This document shows, piece after piece, positions 24,155 to 33,657 of a stretch of DNA of 37,267 bases; within the stretch, counting starts at the first letter, position 1; the number at the start of each line of letters is the position of its first letter. The stretch covers positions 1 through 37,267 of the forward strand of contig NZ_RCVJ01000058.1 in the NCBI RefSeq assembly GCF_003667505.1, in the 5' to 3' direction. The stretch is from Micromonospora sp. BL4 (GTDB lineage Bacteria > Actinomycetota > Actinomycetes > Mycobacteriales > Micromonosporaceae). The translations under genes and the position numbers were made by a program. The notes beneath the pieces are model-generated. The model saw only the letters and a program-made list of their open reading frames with translations. It had not been told where the DNA came from and searched no databases.

Positions 24155-24216
24155 GCTCCGGCAACGCCTTCGGGTGCGTCCGCTGTCGCCGGAGCAACAT
24201 CGAACGCACCCGAAGG
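24155..24216. terminator. Interleaved hairpins between convergent genes
   Basis: CCTTCGGGTGCGTCCG (24167-24182) pairs with CGAACGCACCCGAAGG (24201-24216), 15 of 16 bases. A second pair, GCTCCGGC (24155-24162) and GCCGGAGC (24188-24195), interleaves with the first. The longer stem is a likely bidirectional terminator for the thioesterase and the permease. Confidence 0.7.
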
Positions 24217-24238
24217 AGGCGCCCCGGGTCGGCGGGGC

Positions 24239-25473
24239 TCAGCCCAGCGCCTCGGTGGGGGCGAGCCGGGCGGCGCGGACCGCCGGGTAGAGGCCGGCCA
24301 GACCGCCGATCACCAGGGTCGCCCCGACGCCGCCGGCCATCGCCCAGACCGGCACCACGGTCGGCCACTGCCGCCAGAGGGCGTAGCCGGCCGTGACCAG
24401 GATGCCGAGCAGCACCCCGCCCGCCCCGCCGAGCGCCGAGAGCAGCAGCGACTCGGCCAGGAACTGGACCCGGACCTGCCCCCGGGTGGCGCCCAGCGAC
24501 CGCCGCAGGCCGATCTCGGCCCGCCGTTCCAGCACCGAGATGACCATCGTGTTGGCCACCCCGACACCGCCGACCAGCAGCGCCACCGCACCCAACCCGA
24601 GCAGCAGCCCGGTGAACGCCTCGTCGGTGGCCGCCGCGGCGGCCAGCGCGTCCGAGGGCCGGGAGACCTGCACCTCGTTCGGCGCCTCCGGGTTGGCGGT
24701 CGCGCCGAGCACGTCCCGGACCGCCTCCACCGAGGCCTCCCGGGACCGGGTGTAGACCGTGGTCGGGTGCCCGTCGAAGCCGAGGTACGACGCTGCGGCG
24801 GGCCAGCCGACCAACGCCGAGCTGTCCAGCTCCGGGGCGAGCGGGGCCGGCGCGAGGATGCCGACCACGGTGAACCAGCGCCCGCCCAGGTGGACCTGCA
24901 CGTCCGGTCCCGCCGCACCGAGGCCCAGCCGTCGGGCGGCGGCGTCGCCGAGCACCACGGCCGGATAGCGCTCGGTGGCCTCGTTCAGCCAAGTGCCGCT
25001 GCGCACCGTCGCGCCGACCGTGCCGAGCAGCCCGAGCTGGGCGGCCCGGGTGGCGATGCCGCCCGTCTCACCGGACGGGATGCGATCACTGCGGTACACC
25101 GGGGTGTCCGGCAACTGGCCGGTGGCGGCCACACCGGTCACCGGCGCGATCCGGCCGATCATGGCCACCGACTCCACCGGCAGCTTCGCCTGATCACCGA
25201 AGAGCGTGTTGCCGGGCGCCACGGTCAGCAGGTTGGTGCCGAGCCGGGCCAGGGTGCGGTCCAGGTCGGCACGGGACGACGACGAGATACCCACCACCGC
25301 GACCATCGCCGCGATGCCGATCGCGATGCCCAGCGCGGAGAGGAACGCGCGCAGCGGCCGGGTGCGCAGCCCCACCCCGCCGACCCGGAACACGTCGCCC
25401 GGGCCCAGCCGGGCCGGCGTCAGCCGTGGGCGTGCGTCCACTGGCACCAGCCGCAGGTGGGTGTCGGTCGCCA

Positions 25474-25474
<1 letters not shown>
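24239..25474 (-). CDS. ABC transporter permease (MacB-like, FtsX domain)
   Basis: 411 aa. The ATG at 25474 overlaps the ATPase stop by one base (TGATG), with GAGGAGGTG upstream. TM1 is near residues 40-62 (RAFLSALGIAIGIAAMVAVVG). A large extracytoplasmic MacB-type periplasmic domain follows with NLLTVAPGN and VVLGDAAARRLGLG. Three C-terminal TMs form an FtsX domain (GVGVANTMVISVLERRAEIGL, then RRSLGATRGQV). Last gene of the lipoprotein-adaptor-ATPase-permease operon; the likely role is export of peptides, lipids or antibiotics driven by the ATPase. Confidence 0.94.
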
Positions 25475-26171
<697 letters not shown>

Positions 26172-26175
<4 letters not shown>

Positions 26176-27254
26176 GCCGGCACCCCCACGGTCGTGCCCT
26201 CGGCGATCTCCGAGCCGCTGACCTCGACCCGACCGGCGGCGAAGAGGCCGGTGGTCACCGCGACGATCCGGCTCCGGCCACCGTCGACCACCTCGACCCC
26301 GTATCCGCCCTCGGCGAGCGCGAGCAGCGCCGCCACCGGAACGGTGAGCACGTCCGGGCGTTCGGCGGCGGTGAAGGTGACCTCGACGCTCGCCTGGTCG
26401 TACCCGGCGAGCTTCGCCGGGTCGGTCACCGAGACGGTGACCTCGATCTTCGTCTCGGCCTCGGTGGACTGCCCGGTCGCGCCGGCCGAGCCAGCCTCGA
26501 TCACCGTCTGCACCGACTCGATCTTCCCGGCCACCGGGTCGCCGTCCGGCAGGGCGACACTCACCGCGCCGCCCTCCTTCGCCAGCCGCTGGTCGTCCAC
26601 GTCCAGCTCGACGGTGACCAGCCGGCTGGTGCCGGTGTACGCGAGCACCGCCTGGCCCGGCTGCGCCGCGTCCCCGGTCGCCGCCTGGTGGCTCTCCACC
26701 CGCACCGCGCCGTCGGCGTAGATGATCCGGCCCGGCTCGACCCGGCCCGTCTCGGGCAGCCCGAGATCCTCCTGCCACTCCCGGACCGCGTCGGCGGTGC
26801 TGCCGGTGTACTCGTCGTCGACGGTGAAGCCGTCGTGGCCGAGCGCCCGCAGGTTCCGCTCGAACTGCGCGACGTCCGTCCCCTCGACGCCCGGTTCGAG
26901 CACCCGGTACGCCGGCAGCGAGCCGTAGAGCAGCAGCACCGGGTCGTTGTCCACCGCGTACAGCCGGCCGCCCCGCTTCACCACCGTGCCCGTCTCCGGC
27001 AACGCGGTGATCGTCCCGCCGAGCCGGGCGGCGGCCGTCCGGGTGCTGCCGTAGCCCAACTCCCCGTCCACGTTCTGCGCGTCGGTCAGCGTCTGCCGGG
27101 TGACCGTGGCGGTGGCCGGTGGGGTGGTGCCGGCGGCTGCCGTACCCCGATCGGTGCCGCCGAAGCCGACCGCGGCCGCAACGCCGGCCGCTGCCGCGAC
27201 CACGACTGCGACAGTCAGCGCGACCGTCCGGAGCCGAAGGCGACGAGCCCTCAC
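26172..27254 (-). CDS. Efflux adaptor (HlyD/MFP-like) with peptidoglycan-binding domain
   Basis: 360 aa from the GTG at 27254, four bases inside the lipoprotein gene end. A basic start and one TM ([20 protein letters not shown]) anchor it outside the membrane. A barrel-sandwich half appears as [21 protein letters not shown]. At about residues 118-166 a PG_binding_1-type domain is inserted ([15 protein letters not shown], then [19 protein letters not shown]). The second half and beta-barrel follow ([34 protein letters not shown]). This adaptor type is typical of Gram-positive MacB-like systems and probably links the permease to the cell wall. Confidence 0.93.
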
Positions 27255-27775
27255 CGGGTGGCTCCAGCGATCTTCGGCGCGTACTGGCGGCACTTCTCCA
27301 TCGCAGCCTTCACCTTCGGGTCCTTGATGTTCACCTGGTCGAGCCGCAGCTGGATCCCACCGTCCGCCGACGGGTCCGGGAACTCCGGCACGCCGTTCTC
27401 CCGCATGCAGACGGCGAGCTTGCGCAGCCGCTCCACCTGCTCCGGGTCGAGCTTGAGCTTCTCCCCACCGTTGGGCAGGTGCTGGCGGCACTTCTCCATC
27501 GCCGCCTGCACCTTCTGCGGGTCGGTGTCCTTGCCGAACCGGAACAGCCGACCACCGCCCGGCTCCGGATCCGGCACCTCCACCCCGTTCTCCCGCATGC
27601 ACTCGCTGAACTTGAGCTGCCGTTCGTCGTCGCTGAGCTGAGCCCCCGGGCTGGCGGACGCCGGTTGCGCCCCGCCACCGCCGGCGGTCGCCACCGCCGG
27701 TTCGTCGCTCGATCCGCCACAGCCGGCGACGGCCAACGCGAGCAGCAGCGGCAGCGCGAACAGTCCTCGTCGCAT
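27251..27775 (-). CDS. Lipoprotein with duplicated Cys motif, first gene of efflux operon
   Basis: 174 aa. The ATG at 27775 has GAGAGGAAG upstream. The lipobox LAVAGC gives lipidated Cys19. Two homologous blocks follow: [20 protein letters not shown] with [11 protein letters not shown], then [21 protein letters not shown]'s counterpart with [11 protein letters not shown], each with two cysteines. From memory, similar proteins often precede HlyD and MacB-like genes in actinobacteria, but their function is not known to me. It is probably the extracellular partner of the efflux machine. The operon is divergent from the two-component system at 27968. Confidence 0.92.
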   Translation of the reverse strand: MRRGLFALPLLLALAVAGCGGSSDEPAVATAGGGGAQPASASPGAQLSDDERQLKFSECMRENGVEVPDPEPGGGRLFRFGKDTDPQKVQAAMEKCRQHLPNGGEKLKLDPEQVERLRKLAVCMRENGVPEFPDPSADGGIQLRLDQVNIKDPKVKAAMEKCRQYAPKIAGATR

Positions 27776-27809
27776 CGCGCGCTTCCTCTCCCGGACCCGG
27801 CGGGTACCG

Positions 27810-27871
27810 CCGGGCCCTGCGATCCGCCCGACGGAACCCGCCGGGCCCTGCGATCCGCCCGACGGAACCCG
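27810..27871. repeat. 31-bp unit, two perfect tandem copies
   Basis: A 31-bp unit beginning CCGGGCCCTGCGATCC occurs at 27810-27840 and again at 27841-27871. It lies in the 192-bp spacer between the divergent lipoprotein and response-regulator genes. It may hold binding sites of the response regulator, or be a recent slippage duplication. Confidence 0.85.
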
Positions 27872-27967
27872 GCGGGCGTCCCGGTCAGTCCACGACAAGG
27901 GGCGTATCCCGGGCGTAACCGCCAACGTTTACGGCGGCGTTATCCGGGCCCGGGGCACTATGGGCGA

Positions 27968-28624
27968 GTGAGGGTGCTGGTGGTCGAGGACGAGAGCCTG
28001 CTCGCCGAGAGCATCGCCGAGTGGCTGCGCCGCGAGGCGTTCGCGGTCGACGTCGCGTACGACGGCGACGCGGCGCTGGAACGACTCGGCGTCAACGACT
28101 ACGACGTGGTCGTCCTGGACCGGGACCTGCCGGTGGTGCACGGCGACGATGTGTGCCGGGCGATCGTGGACAGTGGCGGGGAGACCCGGGTGCTGATGCT
28201 CACGGCAGCGGCGGCCGTGCGGGAGCGGGTGGCCGGCCTGGCGCTCGGCGCCGACGACTACCTGACCAAGCCGTTCGCCCTGGTGGAACTCTCCGCCCGG
28301 GTGCACGCGCTGAGCCGGCGGACCCGCCGGGCCGCCCCGCCCACCCTGAACCGGGCCGGCGTCCTGGTCGACCCGGCCCGACGCGAGGTGCACCGCGACG
28401 GCCGGTACGTGCCGCTGTCCCGCAAGGAGTTCGCCGTGCTGGTCGAGCTGCTGCGCGCCGACGGCGCGGTGGTCTCCGCCGAGGAGCTGCTGGAGCGTGC
28501 CTGGGACGAGCACATCGACCCGTTCACCAACGTCGTCCGGGTCACTGTCATGAAGCTGCGCCGCAAGCTGGGCGAACCGCCGGTGGTCGAGACCGTGCCC
28601 GGTGTGGGATACCGGGTCCCGTGA
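27968..28624 (+). CDS. Two-component response regulator (OmpR/PhoB family)
   Basis: 218 aa from the GTG at 27968. Receiver domain: acidic pair E7/D8, phospho-acceptor D51 in VVVLDRDLP, Thr in LMLTA, Lys in YLTKPF. The C-terminal winged helix has LSRKEFAVLVELLRADGAVV, VVRVTVMKLRRKLGEPPVVE and GVGYRVP. It overlaps the kinase gene by four bases. Divergence from the efflux operon makes that operon its likely target, as in many antibiotic-sensing actinobacterial systems. Confidence 0.97.
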   Translation: MRVLVVEDESLLAESIAEWLRREAFAVDVAYDGDAALERLGVNDYDVVVLDRDLPVVHGDDVCRAIVDSGGETRVLMLTAAAAVRERVAGLALGADDYLTKPFALVELSARVHALSRRTRRAAPPTLNRAGVLVDPARREVHRDGRYVPLSRKEFAVLVELLRADGAVVSAEELLERAWDEHIDPFTNVVRVTVMKLRRKLGEPPVVETVPGVGYRVP

Positions 28625-29775
28625 AGCGCTTCTCGCTGCGGGCCCGGCTCACCCTGATCTACGGCGGCCTCTTCCTGGTCGCCGGGCTGGTCCTGCTCGC
28701 GGTCACCTACGTGCTCGTCGAACAGCGCACGGCGCAGCCGTTCGGGGTGGCGCTGCGCGACGCCAAGCCAATCATCCCGGAGGTGGGGACGAGGCTTTCC
28801 GGCAACCAGGCCGAGCAGCTACGCCTCATCATCAACAAGGCCCAGGGCGACGCCCGGGACCAGACGCTCTACTCGCTGCTCACCCAGGGCGGGATCGCGC
28901 TCGGCCTGGTCTCCCTGGTGGCCATCGCCTTCGGCTGGCTGATCGCCGGCCGGGCGCTGCAACCGCTGCACCAGATCACCGGGACGGCCCGGCGGATCGC
29001 CGTGGGCGGTCGCGGCCTGCACGAACGGATCTCGCTTCCCGGCCCGCACGACGAGGTACGCGAACTGGCCGACACCTTTGACGAGATGCTGGAACGGCTG
29101 GACCGCTCCTTCGACGGGCAGCGCCGCTTCGTCGCGAACGCCTCGCACGAGCTGCGTACGCCGCTGGCGCTGAACCGGTCGCTCATCGAGCTGGCGGTCA
29201 CCCGCGACGGCGCCTCCGAGGACGTACGCCGGCTGGGCGAGTCCCTGCTGGCGGTGAACGAGCGGCACGAACGGCTGATCGACGGGCTGCTCACCCTGGC
29301 CGACTCGGAGAACGAGGTGACCGCCCGGTCCCGGGTGGACCTGGCCGACCTGGCCGACCACGTGCTGGACCAGGCCGGCGTGGGTGCAGGCGGCCCCACG
29401 GTGACCCGGGAGCTGGCGCCGGCGATGGTCCACGGCGACCCGGTGCTGCTGGAACGGCTCACCACCAACCTGGTGGAGAACGCGCTGCGGCACAACGTGT
29501 CGTCCGGCGGCTGGGTCCGGGTGAGCACCGGGCTGCGGGGCGGCCGCCCGACGTTGACCGTGCGGAACACCGGCCCGGTGGTGCCCGGCTACGACGTGGA
29601 GGCGATCTTCGAGCCGTTCCGCCGGCTCTCCGGCGAGCGGGTCGGCGGCGGGCGCGGGTTCGGCCTGGGGCTCTCCATCGTCCGGGCGGTGGCCCGGGCA
29701 CACGGCGGCACGGTGACCGCCCGACCGCGCGACGGCGGCGGGCTGGAGGTCACGGTCTGCCTCCCCCCGGCCTGA
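28621..29775 (+). CDS. Sensor histidine kinase
   Basis: 384 aa from the GTG at 28621 (GTGA overlap with the regulator stop). TM1 is about residues 10-33 and TM2 about 89-110, with a short extracellular loop of about 55 residues. HAMP follows at about 111-165. The HisKA phospho-acceptor His176 is in NASHELRTPL. The ATPase domain has NLVENALRH (N box), the weak D box NTGPVV, and GRGFGLGLSIV (G2). The short sensor loop resembles envelope-stress or antimicrobial-peptide sensors. It phosphorylates the preceding regulator. The 3' end lies 13 bp from the convergent tadA gene. Confidence 0.97.
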   Translation: MKRFSLRARLTLIYGGLFLVAGLVLLAVTYVLVEQRTAQPFGVALRDAKPIIPEVGTRLSGNQAEQLRLIINKAQGDARDQTLYSLLTQGGIALGLVSLVAIAFGWLIAGRALQPLHQITGTARRIAVGGRGLHERISLPGPHDEVRELADTFDEMLERLDRSFDGQRRFVANASHELRTPLALNRSLIELAVTRDGASEDVRRLGESLLAVNERHERLIDGLLTLADSENEVTARSRVDLADLADHVLDQAGVGAGGPTVTRELAPAMVHGDPVLLERLTTNLVENALRHNVSSGGWVRVSTGLRGGRPTLTVRNTGPVVPGYDVEAIFEPFRRLSGERVGGGRGFGLGLSIVRAVARAHGGTVTARPRDGGGLEVTVCLPPA

Positions 29776-29788
29776 GCCTGCCCGCGGG

Positions 29789-30430
29789 TCAGCGGAAGAA
29801 GGCCCGCAGCACGGCCGCGGTCTCGGCCTCCAGCACGCCGCCGTAGACCTCGGGGCGGTGGTTGAGTCGGCGGTCGCGCAGCACGTCCCACAGCGAGCCG
29901 GCCGCGCCGGTCTTCGGCTCCCAGGCGCCGAAGACGACGGTGGAGACCCGGGCCAGCACCAGCGCTCCCGCGCACATGGTGCACGGCTCCAAGGTGACCA
30001 CCAGGGTGCAGCCGTCCAGCCGCCACCGGCCGGCCCGCTCGGCGCCCCGGCGCAGCGCCAGCACCTCGGCGTGCCCGGTGGGGTCGCCGGTCAGTTCCCG
30101 CTCGTTGCGCCCGATCGCCAGCTCGGTCCCGTCCGGGCCGTAGAGCACCGCGCCCACCGGCACGTCGTCCACGTCGGCGGCGTTCGCGTCGTCGACGGCG
30201 GGGCCGGTGACCGCGACCTCCAGGGCACGGCGCATCCACAGCTCGTGCCGCTGCCGCCGGCCGACCTCGCCCGGGTCGGCCAACCCCTCGTGGGCGCCCG
30301 GTCCGGCGCGGCCCACCGCGCCGGGGGTCGGCTGCCCCGGCCGGATCGTCTCCAGCTGGGGATCCGTGGCGTCGGCGGGCTCCCCGCCGCCCACACCGCT
30401 CGATCCCGTACCGGTGGGATCAGACCTCAC
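29789..30430 (-). CDS. tadA: tRNA-specific adenosine deaminase
   Basis: 213 aa from the GTG at 30430, which overlaps the upstream gene by 11 bp with GAGG six bases before. It deaminates A34 of tRNA-Arg(ACG) to inosine. Zinc and catalytic motifs: HAEVLALR (His and catalytic Glu) and LEPCTMCAGAL (two Cys). SLWDVLRDRRLNHRPEVYGG is the usual tail. Typical TadA is about 150 aa. The first 65 residues here are a low-complexity Gly/Pro-rich extension, so the ATG at 30235 before RRALEVAV could be the real start, but it has no ribosome site. Confidence 0.95.
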   Translation of the reverse strand: MRSDPTGTGSSGVGGGEPADATDPQLETIRPGQPTPGAVGRAGPGAHEGLADPGEVGRRQRHELWMRRALEVAVTGPAVDDANAADVDDVPVGAVLYGPDGTELAIGRNERELTGDPTGHAEVLALRRGAERAGRWRLDGCTLVVTLEPCTMCAGALVLARVSTVVFGAWEPKTGAAGSLWDVLRDRRLNHRPEVYGGVLEAETAAVLRAFFR

Positions 30431-30947
30431 GCAGGTCCTCGACCTCGTCGGCGCAGCCGAGCACCTCGCAGATCTCGGCGGTGACGTCGGCCGGCAGCAT
30501 CCCCTCGTGCGTGCACAGGGCCAGCAGTTTCTGCGCGGAAATGCCCAGGTTGGCGAGCAGGTCGGCGTCGCCCACCGGGTCGGCCTCCGGGTCGACGGCG
30601 GGCTGCTCGCTCTCCTCGTCGCCGCTGGTCGCCGGGCGCGGCTCGTCGCCGTCGTCGAGCCCGGTGACCGAGGTCTTCAGGTCACCGACCAGCAGCGAAC
30701 CCAGCCGGGACTCCTCGGCGTACGCCGAGTCCGATCCGAACACCCGCAGGTCCTCGCCCTCATCCAGGCGCAGGATCACCAGGTAGGCGTCGTCCGCCTC
30801 GACGAAGAGCAGCGAGATGTCGGCCTCCTGGTCGACGTCACGCAGCCGGTCGGCGACCTCGTCGAGGTCGGTGGCGCCACGCAGGCTGACCTCGGCGGCG
30901 GTCCAGCCGCTGTCGTCGCGCACCACGGCCGCAGCGAAGTACGACAC
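30420..30947 (-). CDS. tRNA adenosine deaminase-associated protein
   Basis: 175 aa from the GTG at 30947 after a G-run. It starts SYFAAAVVRDDSGWTAAEV, followed by LLFVEADDAYLVILRLDEGE and the end LLALCTHEGMLPADVTAEIC then EVLGCADEVEDLREV. This matches the actinobacterial family (TIGR03941) found directly upstream of tadA. It is very acidic with a low-complexity insert near residues 105-130. The role is unknown; co-translation with tadA suggests a partner. Confidence 0.95.
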   Translation of the reverse strand: MSYFAAAVVRDDSGWTAAEVSLRGATDLDEVADRLRDVDQEADISLLFVEADDAYLVILRLDEGEDLRVFGSDSAYAEESRLGSLLVGDLKTSVTGLDDGDEPRPATSGDEESEQPAVDPEADPVGDADLLANLGISAQKLLALCTHEGMLPADVTAEICEVLGCADEVEDLREV

Positions 30948-31064
30948 GGTCCCCCCAATAGCCCTCGGCACAGCGCCGACTCGTTACGCGTGCACGTTAG
31001 CCGGTCGGGTCGGCAGGCGACCGGTCAACGCCCCGAAGGGCCGGTCATTCCTGACAAAGTCGGA

Positions 31065-31232
31065 TCAGCCGGCTACCCGACGGCGGGTGGCGATGAGCTG
31101 GCGTAGACGCTCGGTGCGCAGCCGCTGGGGCCGGTTGCGCTGACGTACCTGCCGGGCCCCCGCCAACTCGGCGAGCAGCTGCAGGCGGCGGCGGCTTCGA
31201 TCGGGGTCCTGCCGCGGGGTGGTCCAGGCCAT
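31065..31232 (-). CDS. Small basic hypothetical protein
   Basis: 55 aa from the ATG at 31232: very basic, with RSRRRLQLLAELAGARQVRQ and RPQRLRTERLRQLIATRRR. There is no good ribosome site. The frame runs open upstream through CGDCAACPVGCVANAV, so a TTG near 31265 or an even earlier start is possible. No family recognised. It may be a nucleic-acid-binding peptide. Confidence 0.55.
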   Translation of the reverse strand: MAWTTPRQDPDRSRRRLQLLAELAGARQVRQRNRPQRLRTERLRQLIATRRRVAG

Positions 31233-31308
31233 AGTGCCGAGCGTGCCCAGTCTGGGCGGCCACGTCAAGACGGCGTTCGCTACGCAGCCAACCGGGCACG
31301 CGGCGCAG

Positions 31309-31701
31309 TCACCACAGCGGCCAGTCGCCGGCGGTCGCCCACCGGACCGCCACCACGGCGGCAGCGATGCTCCAGCCACCGGCGGTGACGATGGCCACCC
31401 CGGTGGCCACCCCCCGGTCGCCGAAGCGCACGAGCACCAGGGCGGTCAGCCAGGCCAGCAGACCGGCCACCACCGTCCACCACGCGTAGGTGGCCACGTC
31501 GGTGCCGAGCAGACCGAACAACAACAACCAGGCGGCCGCCGCGCCGCCGCCGGTGGCGACACCGCCGCCGGTGACCGGGTGCGGTTCGCGGTAGGTGGGG
31601 CGGGTCGGTGGCCCGGCCGGAAAGAGCCCCGAGGGGGTACGCGACGCCGGGCGCGCGACGGCGTCGGGATCCGGGCCGGGATCGGGCCGGGCGATGGTCA
31701 C
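31309..31701 (-). CDS. Small integral membrane protein
   Basis: 130 aa from the GTG at 31701 with GGGGAGGG upstream. A Pro-rich cytosolic start (about 45 residues) is followed by three hydrophobic segments: AAAAWLLLFGLLGTDVA, WWTVVAGLLAWLTALVLV and ATGVAIVTAGGWSIAAAVVA. No family recognised; such proteins are common and uncharacterised in actinomycetes. Confidence 0.82.
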   Translation of the reverse strand: MTIARPDPGPDPDAVARPASRTPSGLFPAGPPTRPTYREPHPVTGGGVATGGGAAAAWLLLFGLLGTDVATYAWWTVVAGLLAWLTALVLVRFGDRGVATGVAIVTAGGWSIAAAVVAVRWATAGDWPLW

Positions 31702-31765
31702 CGTCGCTGCCCTCCCCTCACGCGCGTCGCTCGTGCCCACGCTACCGGTCTGCCAGGATGACCGG

Positions 31766-32530
31766 ATGCCCTCGCCGACGATCGGCCGCCGCGCGCGCAC
31801 GGCGTACCCGGTCCTGCTGCTGCTCGCCCCGGTGCTGGCCGCCGGTTGCGCGACCACCCGGCCGGGAGTGCCACCGGGCGGCGCCGCGCCGACGCCGCCG
31901 GCGGTCTGGGCGACCGCCGACCAGCCCGGGTTGCCATCCGCCACGCCGACGGCGAGCGGTCCCGCCCGGCCGGCGACGTCGTCGGCCGGGCCGTCGGTGA
32001 CCGCACCGCGCGCCGGGCTTCGGCACGTCTTCCCGGTACGCGCCGACGACGTCGCCTATCACCGGACGCACGGCGCGTACCCGGCGACGGACATCTTCGC
32101 CGACTGCGGTGAGCAGTTCGTCGCGGTGACCGACGGGACGGTGCTCGAGGTGAGTCGCACCGACCGGTACGACAAGCGCGGACCGCAGGGCCCGGAGAAC
32201 GGCGGCCTGTCCGTCGCTCTGCTCGGCGATGACGGGGTGCGGTACTACGGCTCGCACCTGAGCGTGGTGACCACGGGCGTCGACGCCGGGGTCCGGGTGC
32301 GTGCCGGGCAGCAGCTCGGCAAGGTGGGCCGCACCGGCAACGCGAACAACGTCTGCCATGTGCACTTCGGCATCTCGCCGCCGTGTACGGGTCGGGACGG
32401 TTGGTGGATCCGGCGCGGGGTGCTCTGGCCGGCGCGCTATCTGGACTCCTGGCGGCGTGGCGGCAATCGGGAACCGGCCGCCGAGGTGACCGCGTGGCAG
32501 CGCAGAAACGGCTGCCCGAAGGCTCCCTGA
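31766..32530 (+). CDS. M23-family peptidase-like lipoprotein
   Basis: 254 aa. The ATG at 31766 has a weak AGGATG upstream. Lipobox LAAGC gives lipidated Cys28, followed by a Pro/Thr-rich wall-spanning linker. The LytM/M23 domain begins near residue 88. Zinc-ligand candidates are His102 and Asp109 (HGAYPATD), and His198/His200 in HVHFG. It probably cleaves peptidoglycan cross-links outside the membrane. The next gene starts 30 bp downstream, so both may share a transcript. Confidence 0.92.
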   Translation: MPSPTIGRRARTAYPVLLLLAPVLAAGCATTRPGVPPGGAAPTPPAVWATADQPGLPSATPTASGPARPATSSAGPSVTAPRAGLRHVFPVRADDVAYHRTHGAYPATDIFADCGEQFVAVTDGTVLEVSRTDRYDKRGPQGPENGGLSVALLGDDGVRYYGSHLSVVTTGVDAGVRVRAGQQLGKVGRTGNANNVCHVHFGISPPCTGRDGWWIRRGVLWPARYLDSWRRGGNREPAAEVTAWQRRNGCPKAP

Positions 32531-32559
32531 CCGGCCCGGCAACGGCTAGGTTCGGTGGG

Positions 32560-33630
32560 ATGAAGGCCCGGGACCCCATCGCCGACCTGCGCCGCATCGC
32601 GTTCCTGTTGGAGCGGGCGAACGAGGCAACCTATCGGGTGCGGGCGTTCCGGTCCGCGGCCAAGGCGCTGGCCGGCCTGCCGGCGGCCGAGGTGGCCGAG
32701 CGGGCCGGCAACGGCACGCTCACCAAGCTGGCCGGGGTCGGTGACGTCACGGCCCGCTGCGTGGCGGAGTCGCTGGCCGGTGAGGAGCCGGTCTACCTGC
32801 GCCGGCTGGTGGCCACCGAGGGCACTGACCTGGACGCCGAGGCGGCGGCGCTGCGCGAAGCGCTGCGCGGCGACTGTCACACCCACTCGGACTGGTCCGA
32901 CGGTGGCTCGCCGATCGAGGAGATGGCGCTGGCCGCGGTGGAGTTGGGCCACGAGTACATGGTGCTGACCGATCACTCGCCCCGGCTGAAGGTGGCCCGG
33001 GGGCTGACCGCCGATCGGCTGCGCCGTCAGCTCGACCACGTGGCGCAGGTCAACGCGGCGCTGCCGGACGGTTTCCGGATTCTGACCGGGATCGAGGTGG
33101 ACATCCTCGCCGACGGTTCGCTGGACCAGGACGACGAGCTGCTGGCCCGGCTGGACGTGGTGGTCGGCTCGGTGCACAGCGGCCTGAACGACGAGCGGGC
33201 GAAGATGACCCGGCGGATGCTGACCGCGGTCGCCAACCCCCACCTGGACATCCTCGGTCACTGCACCGGCCGGATGGTGTCGTCCCGCCCGGCCGGGGTG
33301 ACCGGGCCGGGCGACCGGGGGCACCGGGCCCGGACCCGGGGCGAGAGCGACTTCGACGCGGACGCGGTCTTCGCCGCCTGCGCGGAGCACGACACCGCCG
33401 TCGAGATCAACTCGCGGCCGGAGCGGCAGGACCCACCGAAGCGGCTGATCCGCCGCGCTCTGGAGGCCGGCTGCCGGTTCGCCGTCAACACGGACGCGCA
33501 CGCCCCCGGCCAGCTCGACTGGCAGCGGTTCGGCTGTGAGCGGGCCGCCCGCTGCGGCGTCCCCGCCGACCGGGTGGTCAACACCTGGTCGGCGAAGCAG
33601 CTGGTGGCGTGGGCGGGCGACCGGTCCTGA
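32560..33630 (+). CDS. PHP-domain phosphoesterase, PolX-like without polymerase
   Basis: 356 aa from the ATG at 32560 (GGTGGG upstream). Residues 1-75 form a DNA-polymerase-beta-type helical/HhH region (AFLLERANEATYRVRAFRSA, LAGVGDVTARCVAESL). A PHP domain follows with metal ligands His107, His109 and Asp111 (CHTHSDWSDG), YMVLTDHSP, ILTGIEVDI, GSVHSG, LGHCTGR, EINSRPERQDPP and NTDAHAP. It resembles the PolX family with the nucleotidyltransferase core missing. Probable DNA repair or phosphatase function. Confidence 0.93.
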   Translation: MKARDPIADLRRIAFLLERANEATYRVRAFRSAAKALAGLPAAEVAERAGNGTLTKLAGVGDVTARCVAESLAGEEPVYLRRLVATEGTDLDAEAAALREALRGDCHTHSDWSDGGSPIEEMALAAVELGHEYMVLTDHSPRLKVARGLTADRLRRQLDHVAQVNAALPDGFRILTGIEVDILADGSLDQDDELLARLDVVVGSVHSGLNDERAKMTRRMLTAVANPHLDILGHCTGRMVSSRPAGVTGPGDRGHRARTRGESDFDADAVFAACAEHDTAVEINSRPERQDPPKRLIRRALEAGCRFAVNTDAHAPGQLDWQRFGCERAARCGVPADRVVNTWSAKQLVAWAGDRS

Positions 33631-33657
33631 GGCGCCCGCCCACGGGCCGGTCGAGCC

